A DNA stretch of 64,000 nucleotides from Pseudomonadota bacterium (GCA_018240695.1 JAFEFH010000001.1:1-64000); one strand, 5' to 3'; counted from the first letter of the stretch, positions 45,354 through 55,003 are shown. Notes: generated by a model from the letters alone, not told the origin. A program made the numbers and translations.

Positions 45354-45379
45354 AAGCCCGGCACTGAGGCCGGGCTTTT
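45354..45379 (+). terminator. Rho-independent terminator-like hairpin
   Basis: Arms AAGCCCGGC and GCCGGGCTT (9 bp, perfect) enclose the loop ACTGAG, followed by TT. On the other strand an A/T-poor tail follows, so it probably works mainly for plus-strand transcripts. Confidence 0.65.
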
Positions 45380-45413
45380 AAACTGATGTGGGGGAGAGGG
45401 GTGACCCTCTCGC

Positions 45414-45686
45414 TTATCGGTGCGCCTCGGCGGCCAAGTCGTCCGCTACTCGATCCTCGCGACGTAGTTGGCACCGCCTTTCGGCTCCCACGCTGACACC
45501 GGGTGCTTTCCCACGTTCCTTGAAGACCGCTTCCGGCTGGTCATTGCGTTGCTTTGACCCTTCATTAGCGGCCTCCCCGACGACGCAAATTGTTACTGTT
45601 CCCATGTGAACCTCCACGTTGAACGTTGCCGTTACTGTGGGGGCCGGTTGCAGTGCCAACCACGCCGCGATTGCTGCAAGCAGCAT
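45414..45686 (-). CDS. Possible small secreted protein
   Basis: This 90-aa frame has a signal-like N-terminus (MLLAAIAAWLALQ) and a beta-like segment (TVTATFNVEVHMGTVTICVV) before a charged tail. No clear ribosome-binding site precedes the ATG and I know no family. It is kept because the hydrophobic start and beta segment look less random than other frames here. Confidence 0.3.
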   Translation of the reverse strand: MLLAAIAAWLALQPAPTVTATFNVEVHMGTVTICVVGEAANEGSKQRNDQPEAVFKERGKAPGVSVGAERRCQLRREDRVADDLAAEAHR

Positions 45687-46074
45687 TCGGCTTGGCTTCT
45701 TGCCCGAGCTGAATATCTCACCTGCATATAGGCTTGCTTGCGCGCTTGCTCAAGGGTTCGGGGGCCTTATGAATGACCGGTGGATGCGCAGCAGCCCCAG
45801 TCTTTTTCGGCTCTCGTACTGCCCGTAATCTCGTGGCATCCGGCCGATACGCCACCAAGCCTGACTTATCGCGAGCCATCAAGCGGGCCCTCGGTGGCCG
45901 ACTTCAAATTATGCGACGGATGCCGCAATTTGGCCCTGGCTGGAGTTGGAGAAATTCTTGGATGTAGTGTGAATGCAGAGCTCTTCGCAGCAGTTCGACA
46001 TGCGTGCGTAGCTTTTTGCCACGCCAATTTACGCGGAGTTGCACAACTGGTCGGGATTGGCCAATGATCCGCTT

Positions 46075-46554
46075 ATGGTCGTCCGTGTAGACCCTCATCC
46101 GATCGACCTCCATGTCGGAGGTCAGATCCGGCAGCGACGCATGCAACTCGGCATGACGCTCGCGGAGCTTGGCCGCAAGGTTGGCGTCGTCAATCAACAG
46201 GTGCACCGCCACGAAAAATGGGGCCACCGCTTGTATCCCCTCCAGATTCTCAAATACGCCGCGGCTCTCGACGTACCCGTACCCTATTTTTTCGAGGGGG
46301 CGCCGTCGAAGACTGCCGGCCTGGTACGGCGGGGAGACGCGCGCTATGCCGGCGCTGCTCCGAAGCCGGCGAAGCAGAGCGTATTCGACCGAGCAGAGAC
46401 ACGGCGTCTCCTCGAGGTGTTCTTCACGATCCTTGAGCCCAAGCAACGACGTATGATTATTCAGCTCGTCAAGAGGATGGCGAGCGCAGAGCCCAAGTCC
46501 ACACGGCCTGTCAAAGGGCGCGCAACCGTTGGAGCCCGCAAGGGAAGCCGCTGA
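46075..46554 (+). CDS. Xre-family regulator with C-terminal extension
   Basis: The protein is 159 aa. An Xre/Cro HTH domain spans residues 12-70 (VGGQIRQRRMQLGMTLAELGRKVGV, then HEKWGHRLYPLQILKYAAALDV). A helical region and a basic C-terminal tail (KGRATVGARKGSR) follow. It resembles the alphaproteobacterial Xre regulators that control relaxase or conjugation genes. It is convergent with the TraA gene, 14 bp from its end, and may regulate transfer. Confidence 0.82.
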   Translation: MVVRVDPHPIDLHVGGQIRQRRMQLGMTLAELGRKVGVVNQQVHRHEKWGHRLYPLQILKYAAALDVPVPYFFEGAPSKTAGLVRRGDARYAGAAPKPAKQSVFDRAETRRLLEVFFTILEPKQRRMIIQLVKRMASAEPKSTRPVKGRATVGARKGSR

Positions 46555-46568
46555 TTCCTCTGAGTTTT

Positions 46569-49500
46569 TCAGCGGTCGAGGCTTCGGCCCGTCCGAGATG
46601 TTCCTCGAACCCGGCGGTCGAGATCAAGTTGAAGATCAAGATCGTGGACAGTGGTCAGCAATTCGCGGGCGGCGGCCGTCGCCTTGGCCCATGGATCGGC
46701 CTCCCGCTCACGGCCGCGTACGGGATGGCCGGTTCGCCGTTGATGTGTTGCCGGCGGCGTTGCAAAGATCATGTCCTTGATGGCTTGGTCGAGCTCGCCA
46801 TTGGTCGCGCGACCTTCATTGTAGCGGCCGATCAGGGCGAAGACCGCCTTGGCGGCGCGACCGGCTTCGCTTGTTGCCGAAAGATGTGGCGCTGCTATTT
46901 GCAGCGCCTCGACGGTGGCCACCATCCGGGTGCCGATCGACACCTGGCCGGTCGTGCCGAAGCTCGCATAGCCGCGACTGGCAAAGGCCCTGTGCTGGGG
47001 CGTGTCGGGAAGCGCCGCGGCTTGGCGTTCACGCGCGCGTGGTCGGCGATCCTGCAGAAGTCCTTTCGCACGTGCGCCGATGTCCCGGTAATAGGGAGCG
47101 CCGGCCGGCATCGCCCGGAACTGATCGCTAGTGGAGAAGCGCTCTGCCGCTGCGTCGTACTCCTGTGGTGTGCGGGGCGGGCTGTGCCGGCCGATCAGGG
47201 TCGATCGGACAAACGGCGGAGGGACAAGGAGCTGCCGCTCGCGGTGCGGCCTTGGCGGCGGAGACGTGTCGACCACGGCGAGCGACTGCTGCTGCAGGCC
47301 GGCGATCTCGGTCCGCATGTCGCGGGCAAAATCCGCTGGAGCGGGACGGCGGCGCGCGAGCACGTCGCAGAGGGTCCGGTAGGCTCGATGTCGGTCTCGT
47401 GTGCGAATAAGCGTGTCGCTGGCCAGCGCCCATTCCGCTCGATTGAACGTTGGTGACGGCCGCCCCTCGTACCGCAGCAGGGTCGGCATGGCGGCCGACG
47501 CCTGGCGCTCATGGACGATCGCTGCGGCTTCATGGCGTACCAGGGCGGCCACGCGCAGCGTGTCCGCACGCCAGCGCTGATCGTATTCTGCCGTCACCTG
47601 ACGCTCGCGGCGCTCGCGGGCTGTCCCCAGGCGGGTCAGTATCTCTGGGGGTGTCGAGCCGCCGCGCGCCTCCGCGAGCTGGCGATCGAGATCCAACAGG
47701 GTCGCGTCGGCGGCGAGGACGCCGGCCAGCGGCGGCGGGCGATAGCGGGCCGCCAGGGCTGCGATCTCGGTGGAGCTTCGGCCAAAGGTTTCCCGGCGGG
47801 CCTCATAGTCAGCGGTCGCATGCAAGATCCGCAGCTGCTCGAGTTCGGGGCTGCGGCGTCGCTCGGCTTCGGCCGCGACCCAGGCCCGCTCCGCCGGCGC
47901 CAGGCCAGGGCCTTCATAGTCGAGAGTCATCTCCTTGACGTTGTGGCGGCGTGCCAGGGAGCGGATGAGTCCGTCTACGTCCTTGTGAGACGCCTTGTCG
48001 GCGATCAGCAGGCAATCCTGGCGATGACGCGACATCGCCACGTACAGCAGATTTCTGTCCATGCCAGCGCTTTCGAGGGCGTAGACCCGGTCGAGCGTGG
48101 CGCCCTGAGTCTTGTGGACGGTGAGCGCGTAGCCATGGTCGACGTCGGGATATTCCCCGAGGGACACCTGCACCATGCCGCCGTCGTCGATCTTGACGGT
48201 GAGCGCACCGTGATCGGCGCGCACGACGTTGCCGAGCTGGCCATTGCGGACCTCCAGGAGGCCGCGGCCGTCGGCCGAGCGCAGACGCGCGTTCCGCAGT
48301 AGAGTGATCCGGTCGCCGGACAGGAATTCGCGAGCTCCAGCCCGAGTCTGATAGACGCCGCCTTGTCCTCCTACCAGCACGCCGATACGCTTCAGCCCGG
48401 ACCGGATGCCGTCATTCAGCGCCGTCACGTCGGAGTTGGTGTGTGCGAGCGCTGCCTGTGTCCCTGGCCGGGTGTAACTCTCGAGGAACAGCTCGATGGC
48501 CCGCGCCACGGGATCGGCTTCCAGCCGAATCCGACTCTCGGCCGAATACGCCTGCAGGGCGTCGGCCGTTCGCGATTGGGCGAAAGCCACGGTGGCCGCT
48601 CGCTGCCATTCCAGGGATTGCCGACGAACCTCGAGGAGCCTGACCGGCTCGACCCGTTCGATCAGCGCACGGAACGGCGCGCCCGCACCGATCGCCGGCA
48701 GCTGTTCGGGATCTCCGACCAGCACGATCTTGGCGCCTGCCAGGCGGACCTCGTGGACCAGCCGGGCCATCGTCTTGCTGTCGATCATGCCGGCTTCGTC
48801 GATGACCAGCACGTCCCTCGAGATGAGGCGTGCGGCGCCCTTATCCCAGGACAGGATCAGCGAGGCGATCGTGGTGCTGCGAATGCCCGAGGACTGGCCG
48901 AGGCCTTGGGCCGCTTTGCCAGCGGTGGCGGCCCCGAATACCCTAAAGCCCTCGCGCTCCCAGCCCAGCCTTGCCGCCTTGAGCAGGGTGCTCTTGCCGG
49001 CGCCGGCCACTCCGACGATTGCCGACAACGACTCTGGCCCCGTCACATGGTCCAAGGCACTGCGCTGCGACGGGCTGAGCTCTATGCCGTCCCGCTCGGC
49101 CAGGGTGGCCACCGCGATCGCCAGCGTCTGGGCCGTGAGGCCACGGTTCGTCTGCGGTCCGAGGGTGCGCGTACTCGCCAACGCGAGCGCATCGGCCAGC
49201 AGCTTCCATTCCAGATCGGCCGTGGATTTGAGCGTGTACTTTGCTGGCAGGTCGACGGTGCGGCCCTCCGGCAATGTCAGCGTTTGGCGCTCCCGGCGGG
49301 ACGGCAACGCCAGAAGCTCTGGGCACGCCATGACGGCGGCCAGACAGATCTGGAATTGCGCGTGGTCGGCGACGTAGCGATCGAGCGTCTGGGCGATCTC
49401 CTGGCGAGTGAAAACCGACTGGCTGTCGCCCAGCAGGCGCAGCAATTGCTCGGGGTGGGCGCGGATCAACTCGGCATTGACCGCCTGTGTTTGGGGACTG

Positions 49501-50231
49501 ATCGACAGCATGTCGGGGACGATAAAGCGCCGTTGCAGACCGTTCCCGGCCGGGCCTTTCTTCGGTTGCGGTCCAATGTCGATGCCACGGTCGCGGTAAC
49601 TGCGCGGGTCGAGGCGCGCTTCCTGGCCGGCCCGCTCGAGCGCCCGGTTGGCCAGTTGTGCCCACTCCTCGCGGAGATTGCGGATTTCTGCCGCCCTCCG
49701 GAGCAGCCCCAGCGCTTTGCGCTTGTCCTCGTTGTGCTCGAGGGCGCTCCGCTCACCCATGCCTTGGGCGCTAATTCGACGCGTCGTCATCAGCAAATGG
49801 GCATGGTGGTTGCGCTGGTCGCCGGCTTTGCTGGGAGGATGGATCGCGTAGTCCACGGCAACGTCATAGCGGTCGGCCAGCATTTGCGCGTATTGGGTCG
49901 TGAGCGCCCGCCGCTGGACGCGGTCCAGTTCGGCGGGGAGTGCCAAGAGGATCTCCGTTGCGACCCGCGAATCCTTGCGACGCTCGGCCCGCTCGGCGGC
50001 GTTCCAGAGCTGACCGCGGTCGAGGGCCCACGTCGCCGCCACGCCTTGCGGCAGGAGAATGCCGGTCTCTGCCGGATCGATCTCGCCCGAACGGACGCGC
50101 CGGGAGTAGTCATGACGCTTGCCTGTCGCCTCGTTGGTGAGTGCCGTGCCGCTGCGATAGGCGGCCGCTGCAATCGACGAGCGCCCTTTGCCGCGGCTGA
50201 TCGCCTGCAACGCAAAATGGCAGACGGCCAT
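46569..50231 (-). CDS. traA: Ti-type TraA relaxase with MobA/MobL and RecD-like helicase domains
   Basis: This is a 1220-aa protein. The N-terminal 250 residues are a MobA/MobL relaxase: CHFALQAISRGKGRSSIAAAAYRSG, then the metal-binding His cluster NHHAHLL. The middle is a RecD/TrwC-like helicase with Walker A GVAGAGKS, VIDEAGMID, GDPEQLPAIG, then LTVHKTQGATLDRVY and LYVAMSRHR. It nicks oriT and unwinds the strand to be transferred. The C-terminal 150 residues form a separate domain also found in the small protein at 59415. The ATG at 50231 starts directly before the relaxase motif. A HTH gene lies 2 bp upstream. Confidence 0.94.
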   Translation of the reverse strand: MAVCHFALQAISRGKGRSSIAAAAYRSGTALTNEATGKRHDYSRRVRSGEIDPAETGILLPQGVAATWALDRGQLWNAAERAERRKDSRVATEILLALPAELDRVQRRALTTQYAQMLADRYDVAVDYAIHPPSKAGDQRNHHAHLLMTTRRISAQGMGERSALEHNEDKRKALGLLRRAAEIRNLREEWAQLANRALERAGQEARLDPRSYRDRGIDIGPQPKKGPAGNGLQRRFIVPDMLSISPQTQAVNAELIRAHPEQLLRLLGDSQSVFTRQEIAQTLDRYVADHAQFQICLAAVMACPELLALPSRRERQTLTLPEGRTVDLPAKYTLKSTADLEWKLLADALALASTRTLGPQTNRGLTAQTLAIAVATLAERDGIELSPSQRSALDHVTGPESLSAIVGVAGAGKSTLLKAARLGWEREGFRVFGAATAGKAAQGLGQSSGIRSTTIASLILSWDKGAARLISRDVLVIDEAGMIDSKTMARLVHEVRLAGAKIVLVGDPEQLPAIGAGAPFRALIERVEPVRLLEVRRQSLEWQRAATVAFAQSRTADALQAYSAESRIRLEADPVARAIELFLESYTRPGTQAALAHTNSDVTALNDGIRSGLKRIGVLVGGQGGVYQTRAGAREFLSGDRITLLRNARLRSADGRGLLEVRNGQLGNVVRADHGALTVKIDDGGMVQVSLGEYPDVDHGYALTVHKTQGATLDRVYALESAGMDRNLLYVAMSRHRQDCLLIADKASHKDVDGLIRSLARRHNVKEMTLDYEGPGLAPAERAWVAAEAERRRSPELEQLRILHATADYEARRETFGRSSTEIAALAARYRPPPLAGVLAADATLLDLDRQLAEARGGSTPPEILTRLGTARERRERQVTAEYDQRWRADTLRVAALVRHEAAAIVHERQASAAMPTLLRYEGRPSPTFNRAEWALASDTLIRTRDRHRAYRTLCDVLARRRPAPADFARDMRTEIAGLQQQSLAVVDTSPPPRPHRERQLLVPPPFVRSTLIGRHSPPRTPQEYDAAAERFSTSDQFRAMPAGAPYYRDIGARAKGLLQDRRPRARERQAAALPDTPQHRAFASRGYASFGTTGQVSIGTRMVATVEALQIAAPHLSATSEAGRAAKAVFALIGRYNEGRATNGELDQAIKDMIFATPPATHQRRTGHPVRGREREADPWAKATAAARELLTTVHDLDLQLDLDRRVRGTSRTGRSLDR

Positions 50232-50233
50232 GG

Positions 50234-50512
50234 TCAGCGCCGGCCCTGTCCGCCCTGGCGGGCGATATTGCCGAGATGCCGTTTCTGGCGCCGCCGCTTT
50301 TCGTCGGCATCGGTGAGGTATGGGCGGGTGCGTTCGTACGCCTCGATGTGCTGGCGCTCCCACAGCCGGGTCCGCCGCTCAGCGCCTCGGCTGATGCTGG
50401 CGGTGGGCGCAGGAAAGAGAGGATCGCGCCCGATGAGGCGGCGGATGCCCTCTCTGGTGTAAATCCAGCGACGGCTCAGGTCGGGAATCGACAACAGCTC
50501 GGAGGGTGCCAT
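50234..50512 (-). CDS. Small HTH protein upstream of traA
   Basis: The protein is 92 aa. A helix-turn-helix-like N-terminus (LLSIPDLSRRWIYTREGIRRLIGRD) is followed by GAERRTRLWERQHIEAYER and a strongly basic tail. It is separated from the traA start by 2 bp, so it is almost certainly in the same operon. Proteins of this kind near relaxase genes may bind oriT or repress the transfer operon. The palindrome in the upstream gap could be its site. Confidence 0.75.
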   Translation of the reverse strand: MAPSELLSIPDLSRRWIYTREGIRRLIGRDPLFPAPTASISRGAERRTRLWERQHIEAYERTRPYLTDADEKRRRQKRHLGNIARQGGQGRR

Positions 50513-50781
50513 TCACGTTACGCGGGCGTTGCCACTTGGCAACGCGGTACCGCGCCCTTCGGGTTTCTTGATGTGATTTCCCTCCCCAACGATTTGTCGT
50601 CAAGACGAGGCCGGAGTTAAACGGGGATCGGGGATTCGCTATTTCTATCCGATTGTACGCTCGACATGAGAAAGGCATGGCGCGTCGCACATCACGACAT
50701 TATTTTTAATCGACTAGGCATCAGAACGGTCCAGTCCCTCCGGGACGTGTGCATCGCATCGACGATTGGGGAACGCTCGCC
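50513..50781. promoter_or_regulatory. Divergent control region of the transfer genes, with palindromes
   Basis: This 269-bp gap separates the HTH-traA operon (minus) from the virB11-virD4 side (plus). At 50526-50545 it has a perfect inverted repeat GCGTTGCCA-CT-TGGCAACGC, and at 50544-50553 the palindrome GCGGTACCGC, partly overlapping. It must contain both promoters. The palindrome lies just upstream of the HTH gene, so it could be an operator or part of an oriT. Confidence 0.5.
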
Positions 50782-51120
50782 ATGGCGCAACCGAATCAGA
50801 AGAAACCGAGTCATCGGGAATCCTCCCCGCCGAAGGTGCGGGGGCCGCGCTATTCCTTCGGTGCGCTCGCGGAAGCGCTGGAAGAAACCCGCACCCGTCT
50901 CGCCGAGCTCGAGGCGCGGGAGGCGAGGCGTCTGCAACAACTTGCTGAGTATGTCGGCACGCGCCTGCTCGCCGAAGCGCGCGACCCCTCCACGCGTGTT
51001 GCGGCGGTCGACTGGCTGAAGCGCCAGCAAAACCCGGAATTCAGCAGCACTGCCGAACGGGAAATCCTCGAAGACTTTCTGGCGTCAATCGACAACCAAG
51101 GAGAGGCATATGGACACTAA
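50782..51120 (+). CDS. Helical conjugation-module protein
   Basis: The protein is 112 aa, with a polar basic N-terminus followed by a long predicted helix (ALAEALEETRTRLAELEAREARRLQQLAEYV) that may form a coiled coil. I do not recognise a family, but mobilisation accessory proteins next to relaxase genes often have this form. It overlaps the next gene by 11 bp and is divergent from the traA operon. Confidence 0.6.
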   Translation: MAQPNQKKPSHRESSPPKVRGPRYSFGALAEALEETRTRLAELEAREARRLQQLAEYVGTRLLAEARDPSTRVAAVDWLKRQQNPEFSSTAEREILEDFLASIDNQGEAYGH

Positions 51121-51517
51121 CACCGTGACGACGGCACCGGCGGTCAACAACAGGGCGGCCTGCGAGCAGGCGATTCGGGCGCGCAGCGAGATCGAGCGAT
51201 GCGACGACGGGTCGATCATCGTCTTGACGCACTACCATTGGCCCGATCACAGGCCGGTGGAGGTGCGCCTTTCTGCCCTGACCGATCCTTTCATCGAAGC
51301 GAGCGACATGGGCCTGCTCTCTCAGTATGTCGGAAGCCGCGATGACGAGATCGCCGAGCTGATCGAACAGGACACGCCGGTCGGTGGTCTTGTCTTCTCC
51401 GACGGCATCTTGTCAGCCTTCGTCGACAACAGCGTCCATGCCGGGCACGCCATGGTGTCGGTCGCGGAGGCCGTGGCAATTCTCGCGCAACGACTTGGGC
51501 CGCCGTCCTTAGGCTGA
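51110..51517 (+). CDS. Hypothetical 135-aa protein of the transfer cluster
   Basis: The protein is soluble and acidic and contains HYHWPDHRPVEV, FVDNSVHAGHAMVSV and similar mixed segments. No signal peptide, membrane helix or known motif is visible. It overlaps the coiled-coil gene before it (TATGGAC overlap) and is followed 16 bp later by virB11. Its role is probably linked to conjugation, but that is positional inference. Confidence 0.6.
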   Translation: MDTNTVTTAPAVNNRAACEQAIRARSEIERCDDGSIIVLTHYHWPDHRPVEVRLSALTDPFIEASDMGLLSQYVGSRDDEIAELIEQDTPVGGLVFSDGILSAFVDNSVHAGHAMVSVAEAVAILAQRLGPPSLG

Positions 51518-51533
51518 ACCCGCGGCGCGCCCC

Positions 51534-52583
51534 GTGCCGGAAGTGTCGACCGAGATCCCTGCGACTCCGTCGAGGTCCGACGGCGCGGCCTCGGCGTTGA
51601 GGTTCTTTCTGGAGCCGCTGACGCCCCTTCTCGCGCGTGAGGGGGTCACGGATCTTGTGGTGAACAAGCCAGGCGAGATCGGCATAGAGCTAGACGACGT
51701 CTGGCACTGGTCAGAAGACAAGCGGCTCGACCGTGAATGGTTGGAATCCCTGTTCAACAGGCTGGCTCACTATGCGCGCCAATCCATTGATGAACACAAT
51801 CCGGTTTGCTCCGTCGCCTTGCCGAACGGCGAGCGCGCCCAGTTGGTGCGACCGCCTTGCGTGATCGCCGGTCAATTCTCCCTCACCATCCGCAAACCGC
51901 CAACGCGACTCTGGTCTTCCCTCGAATTGGAAGCGAAGGGCCTCTTCGCCGCGGTCGCCAACGGCAAAAGCACCACTGATGAAGACGAGCTTCGTGATCT
52001 TTTGAATCGAGGGCGCTGGCGTAAATTTCTCAAGCAGGCGGTCAAGGGCCGCAAGAATATCGTGATATCGGGCGCGACCGGCTCGGGCAAAACCTCGCTC
52101 GCCCGCGCCCTGATGTGCCACATTCAGCCCGACGATCGGCTGATCACCGGGGAAGACACCCATGAGTTGGTGAACCTGCCGCACCGGAACATCGTCAACA
52201 TGATCTATCCAAAGGACGTGGGGCAGGCGGTGGCGCAGGTCGGGCCGAAGAATCTCATGGAGGCGGCCCTTCGCATGCGGCCGGATCGGGTGATCTTCCC
52301 CGAGCTGCGTGACGGGACGGCCTATTACTTCCTGCGAGCGGTGGCGTCGGGCCATCCGGGCGTCATAACGACAGTACACGCCAACGACTGCCGTATGGCG
52401 TGGGAAGTGCTCACGCTGCTGGTGCGCGAAAGCGAAGGCGGGGCCGATCTCGATCGCGAGGACATTCGGGGGCTCCTCAAGCAAACCGTCGACGTCGTCG
52501 TTCAGATCGAGAAGACGTCTGCCGGACGGCGCGTCACCGAGGTTGAATTCAACGACAGGGGAAGCGGGGCACCCCACGGCTAG
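51534..52583 (+). CDS. virB11: VirB11-family secretion ATPase
   Basis: This 349-aa protein uses a GTG start. It has an N-terminal domain of about 140 residues, Walker A GATGSGKT near residue 180, an Asp box (TGEDTHEL), Walker B RVIFPELRDG and the His box VTTVHAND. These are the hallmarks of VirB11/TrbB hexameric ATPases, which drive pilus biogenesis and substrate transfer. It is separated from virB1-virB10 by about 8 kb and lies directly before virD4. Confidence 0.95.
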   Translation: MPEVSTEIPATPSRSDGAASALRFFLEPLTPLLAREGVTDLVVNKPGEIGIELDDVWHWSEDKRLDREWLESLFNRLAHYARQSIDEHNPVCSVALPNGERAQLVRPPCVIAGQFSLTIRKPPTRLWSSLELEAKGLFAAVANGKSTTDEDELRDLLNRGRWRKFLKQAVKGRKNIVISGATGSGKTSLARALMCHIQPDDRLITGEDTHELVNLPHRNIVNMIYPKDVGQAVAQVGPKNLMEAALRMRPDRVIFPELRDGTAYYFLRAVASGHPGVITTVHANDCRMAWEVLTLLVRESEGGADLDREDIRGLLKQTVDVVVQIEKTSAGRRVTEVEFNDRGSGAPHG

Positions 52584-52657
52584 GACAGCCTCGCACCCGC
52601 GGCGTCGGCTGGCGTGAGCCGACGCGAAACTTCAATTCGATTGAAGCGGAGCGGACG

Positions 52658-54943
52658 ATGACGGGATCTCAGTGGCGGCGGCGAGGGGCCACGCTTGCGG
52701 GTTGGGCGGCCGGTATCTGGGGCGCCTGGCTGGTTGGGGCCTGGTGCTGCGGCCTGGTGTTCTGGCTCGCGGGTTACGGTCAGCAGGGCTGGGAGCTGTG
52801 GTGGCAAAATATGTTCGATCAGGAGCGGGCGATCGCAATCGTCCGCGCGACCTACGGCGCCGATCCGGATGTGGCTTTGGGACTGTTGCTGGGTCGGGCA
52901 GTGCAGGGGACCGTACTGATACTGGCAATCGCGTTTTATGCGGTTCTCACCCTCGGGCTCAACGCCGTCAGCCGCCTCTTCAAGGAACTCGCCACCACTA
53001 TGTTGGGTATATTAGAGTCGGTCAGTGGACGGGGCTGGGCACTCCTGGCCGTCGGCCTTGTCGCTTTCGTTGGGGCGACCGGGGCCGGCTTCCTGATGTT
53101 CTGGTTCCATCTGAACAGCGTGCACGGTGTCATGGCCTGGCTGGACGCGCCGTGGAACCAGAGTCTCGCGGCGGTCGATCTGCTCTGGAATTATCCCGAC
53201 CATTCCCGGATCGTGCAGGCGCGTGGGTTCGCCTTTCTTGTCGCGATGATGGTCTTGGCGTTGGTCGGGATCGCGCTGGCCAAGCTGTTTGGCCTGGCCG
53301 AGCCGAAACCGCTCTATGGCCGTTCATCGTTCGGCTCTTGGCGCCAACTGGTAAAAGGTCAGCTATTGGATGCCAAGCGCCGGCGACCGGGTGCAATCGT
53401 CGGGCGCTGGCGTCGCCGTCTCGGACTTGGGCCGCTGGTCAGCCACTCCGAGGACTGGACACACGTCTTCGTGCTCGGTCCGACGGGCTGCGGGAAGGGG
53501 CAGGGATTCGTGCTGCCCAATGGTTTGAGTTGGCCAGACAGCCTGATCGCCTTCGACCTCAAAGGCGAAGCGTGGCAGAAGACGGCTGGCTATCGGCGGC
53601 GCGCGTTGCACAACGATGTCTATTATTTCAATCCGACCGACCCAGAGCGTCGGACCTGCCGGTTCAACCCGCTTGGCCACATTGACCGGACCAATGAGGT
53701 ACAGCTGATCGGCGAGCTGAAGAAGGTCGCCGAAATGCTCATGCCCGTGCCTGACGTCGGTGAAAAGTTTTGGGCACAAAGCGGTCATACGGGTTTTGTC
53801 GCCGCAGGAATGGTCTTGGCGCAGCGCGGCGACACGCTTTCCATTGGCACCATCCTACAGGAACTGAAGCGGCCAGACCTTCAGCAATACTTCATTGCCA
53901 TCGCAGAAGGACGCGAGAGGCCGGCCGCCCAAAACCCGCGTAGCCGCTTCTCGCTTGACTGTACGTTGCAATGCTCGTCTTTCGCCGCTGGCGGCGACGA
54001 GAAGACCTTCGGCAACAAGCGTGACACGCTGACGGCCGCGCTGAACCTGTGGGACGACCCAAATGTGCGTCTCGCCACGGAGGCGAGCGACTTCGATCTT
54101 CGCCAAATGCGCTCGGGCAAGAGAAAGATGTCCGTATATCTTTGCGCGTCGGCCGGAAACCTGAAGATCCTGCGCTCGCTTTACGCCACGATCTTCCAGC
54201 TCCTGTACGACCAGATGACGGTGAGGGAACCGGCAACGACCGATCACGGGGTACTCGTCATCTTGGATGAGTTCGCCCGGCTCGGTCGCATGAGCGATTT
54301 GCAAGCAGCCTTCGCCCTCACGCGTTCCTACAAGATGCGCTTCCTGATCGTTGTGCAGTCCCTCAATCAGCTCAAGGATGCGTCGCTCTACGGCGTGCAC
54401 GGCGCCGAAGACATAGCCATCAACTGCGACACGGAAGTATATTTCACCCCGGCACGCCAGAGCGATGCCGAGGAGCTGTCGAAGATGCTGGGCGACGTCA
54501 CGGTCAAAAGTCGGTCGCGCACGCGCCAGATGCGAGGTGGCGGTTCGACGAGCTACAGCGACCAGCGGCAGCCGCTCATGTCACCCCAGGAACTGATGGA
54601 ATTCCCGCAACACGAAGTGCTGGTCAAGACGCGTGGCCGGCGGGCCTTCCGCCTGCACAAGATCGTGGCTTGGAGGGATCGATTGTTCGCGCAACGCCTG
54701 CTCGAGGCGCCGCCAGCCGTGCCGCCCCTCAGGCTGCCGGAGGAGAAGGCTGATGCGCTGGCTGCCATCGAGAACGCCCTTCTCTCAAGAATGTCGTCGG
54801 GACTCGCGTTGAGAAGCCGCCCGGGGTCTGGAGAGGAAGCAGGAGCGGCACCGGCAGTTATTGACGACGACGCGGCCGACGCTCTGCTCGATGCCGAGCT
54901 GGTTCGCATGGCAGAGAGGATAGGCTTAACGACCGGCGGATGA
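52658..54943 (+). CDS. virD4: VirD4/TraG type IV coupling protein
   Basis: This 761-aa protein has N-terminal transmembrane helices near residues 12-45 and 85-200. Walker A GPTGCGKG lies near residue 275 and Walker B VLVILDEFARLG near 528. The QSLNQLKDASLYG region follows. This is the coupling protein that brings the relaxase-DNA complex to the secretion channel. The SD region GGAGCGGACG precedes the ATG, 74 bp after virB11. Confidence 0.95.
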   Translation: MTGSQWRRRGATLAGWAAGIWGAWLVGAWCCGLVFWLAGYGQQGWELWWQNMFDQERAIAIVRATYGADPDVALGLLLGRAVQGTVLILAIAFYAVLTLGLNAVSRLFKELATTMLGILESVSGRGWALLAVGLVAFVGATGAGFLMFWFHLNSVHGVMAWLDAPWNQSLAAVDLLWNYPDHSRIVQARGFAFLVAMMVLALVGIALAKLFGLAEPKPLYGRSSFGSWRQLVKGQLLDAKRRRPGAIVGRWRRRLGLGPLVSHSEDWTHVFVLGPTGCGKGQGFVLPNGLSWPDSLIAFDLKGEAWQKTAGYRRRALHNDVYYFNPTDPERRTCRFNPLGHIDRTNEVQLIGELKKVAEMLMPVPDVGEKFWAQSGHTGFVAAGMVLAQRGDTLSIGTILQELKRPDLQQYFIAIAEGRERPAAQNPRSRFSLDCTLQCSSFAAGGDEKTFGNKRDTLTAALNLWDDPNVRLATEASDFDLRQMRSGKRKMSVYLCASAGNLKILRSLYATIFQLLYDQMTVREPATTDHGVLVILDEFARLGRMSDLQAAFALTRSYKMRFLIVVQSLNQLKDASLYGVHGAEDIAINCDTEVYFTPARQSDAEELSKMLGDVTVKSRSRTRQMRGGGSTSYSDQRQPLMSPQELMEFPQHEVLVKTRGRRAFRLHKIVAWRDRLFAQRLLEAPPAVPPLRLPEEKADALAAIENALLSRMSSGLALRSRPGSGEEAGAAPAVIDDDAADALLDAELVRMAERIGLTTGG

Positions 54944-54974
54944 GGATAGCCGAGGCGAAGGCCGGAGAGAGTTA

Positions 54975-54991
54975 GACCGGCCGAGCCGGTC
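54975..54991 (+). terminator. Hairpin after virD4
   Basis: Arms GACCGGC and GCCGGTC with a 3-base loop lie 32 bp after the virD4 stop. There is no T-run; a weak terminator is possible between this gene and the convergent gene at 55004. Confidence 0.35.
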
Positions 54992-55003
54992 GTGCGCCTG
55001 TCT

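Larger units (their letters stand above)
45232..46074. other. 843-bp sparsely coding stretch
   Basis: Only weak candidates are visible: a terminator-like hairpin at 45354 and a possible small secreted protein on the minus strand at 45414-45686. The plus-strand frames between 45600 and 46060 lack ribosome-binding sites and recognisable content. Confidence 0.45.

Noticed and set aside
48363-50462. 699-residue plus-strand frame opposite traA
   Set aside because: It is a shadow of TraA; the relaxase and helicase motifs are all on the minus strand.
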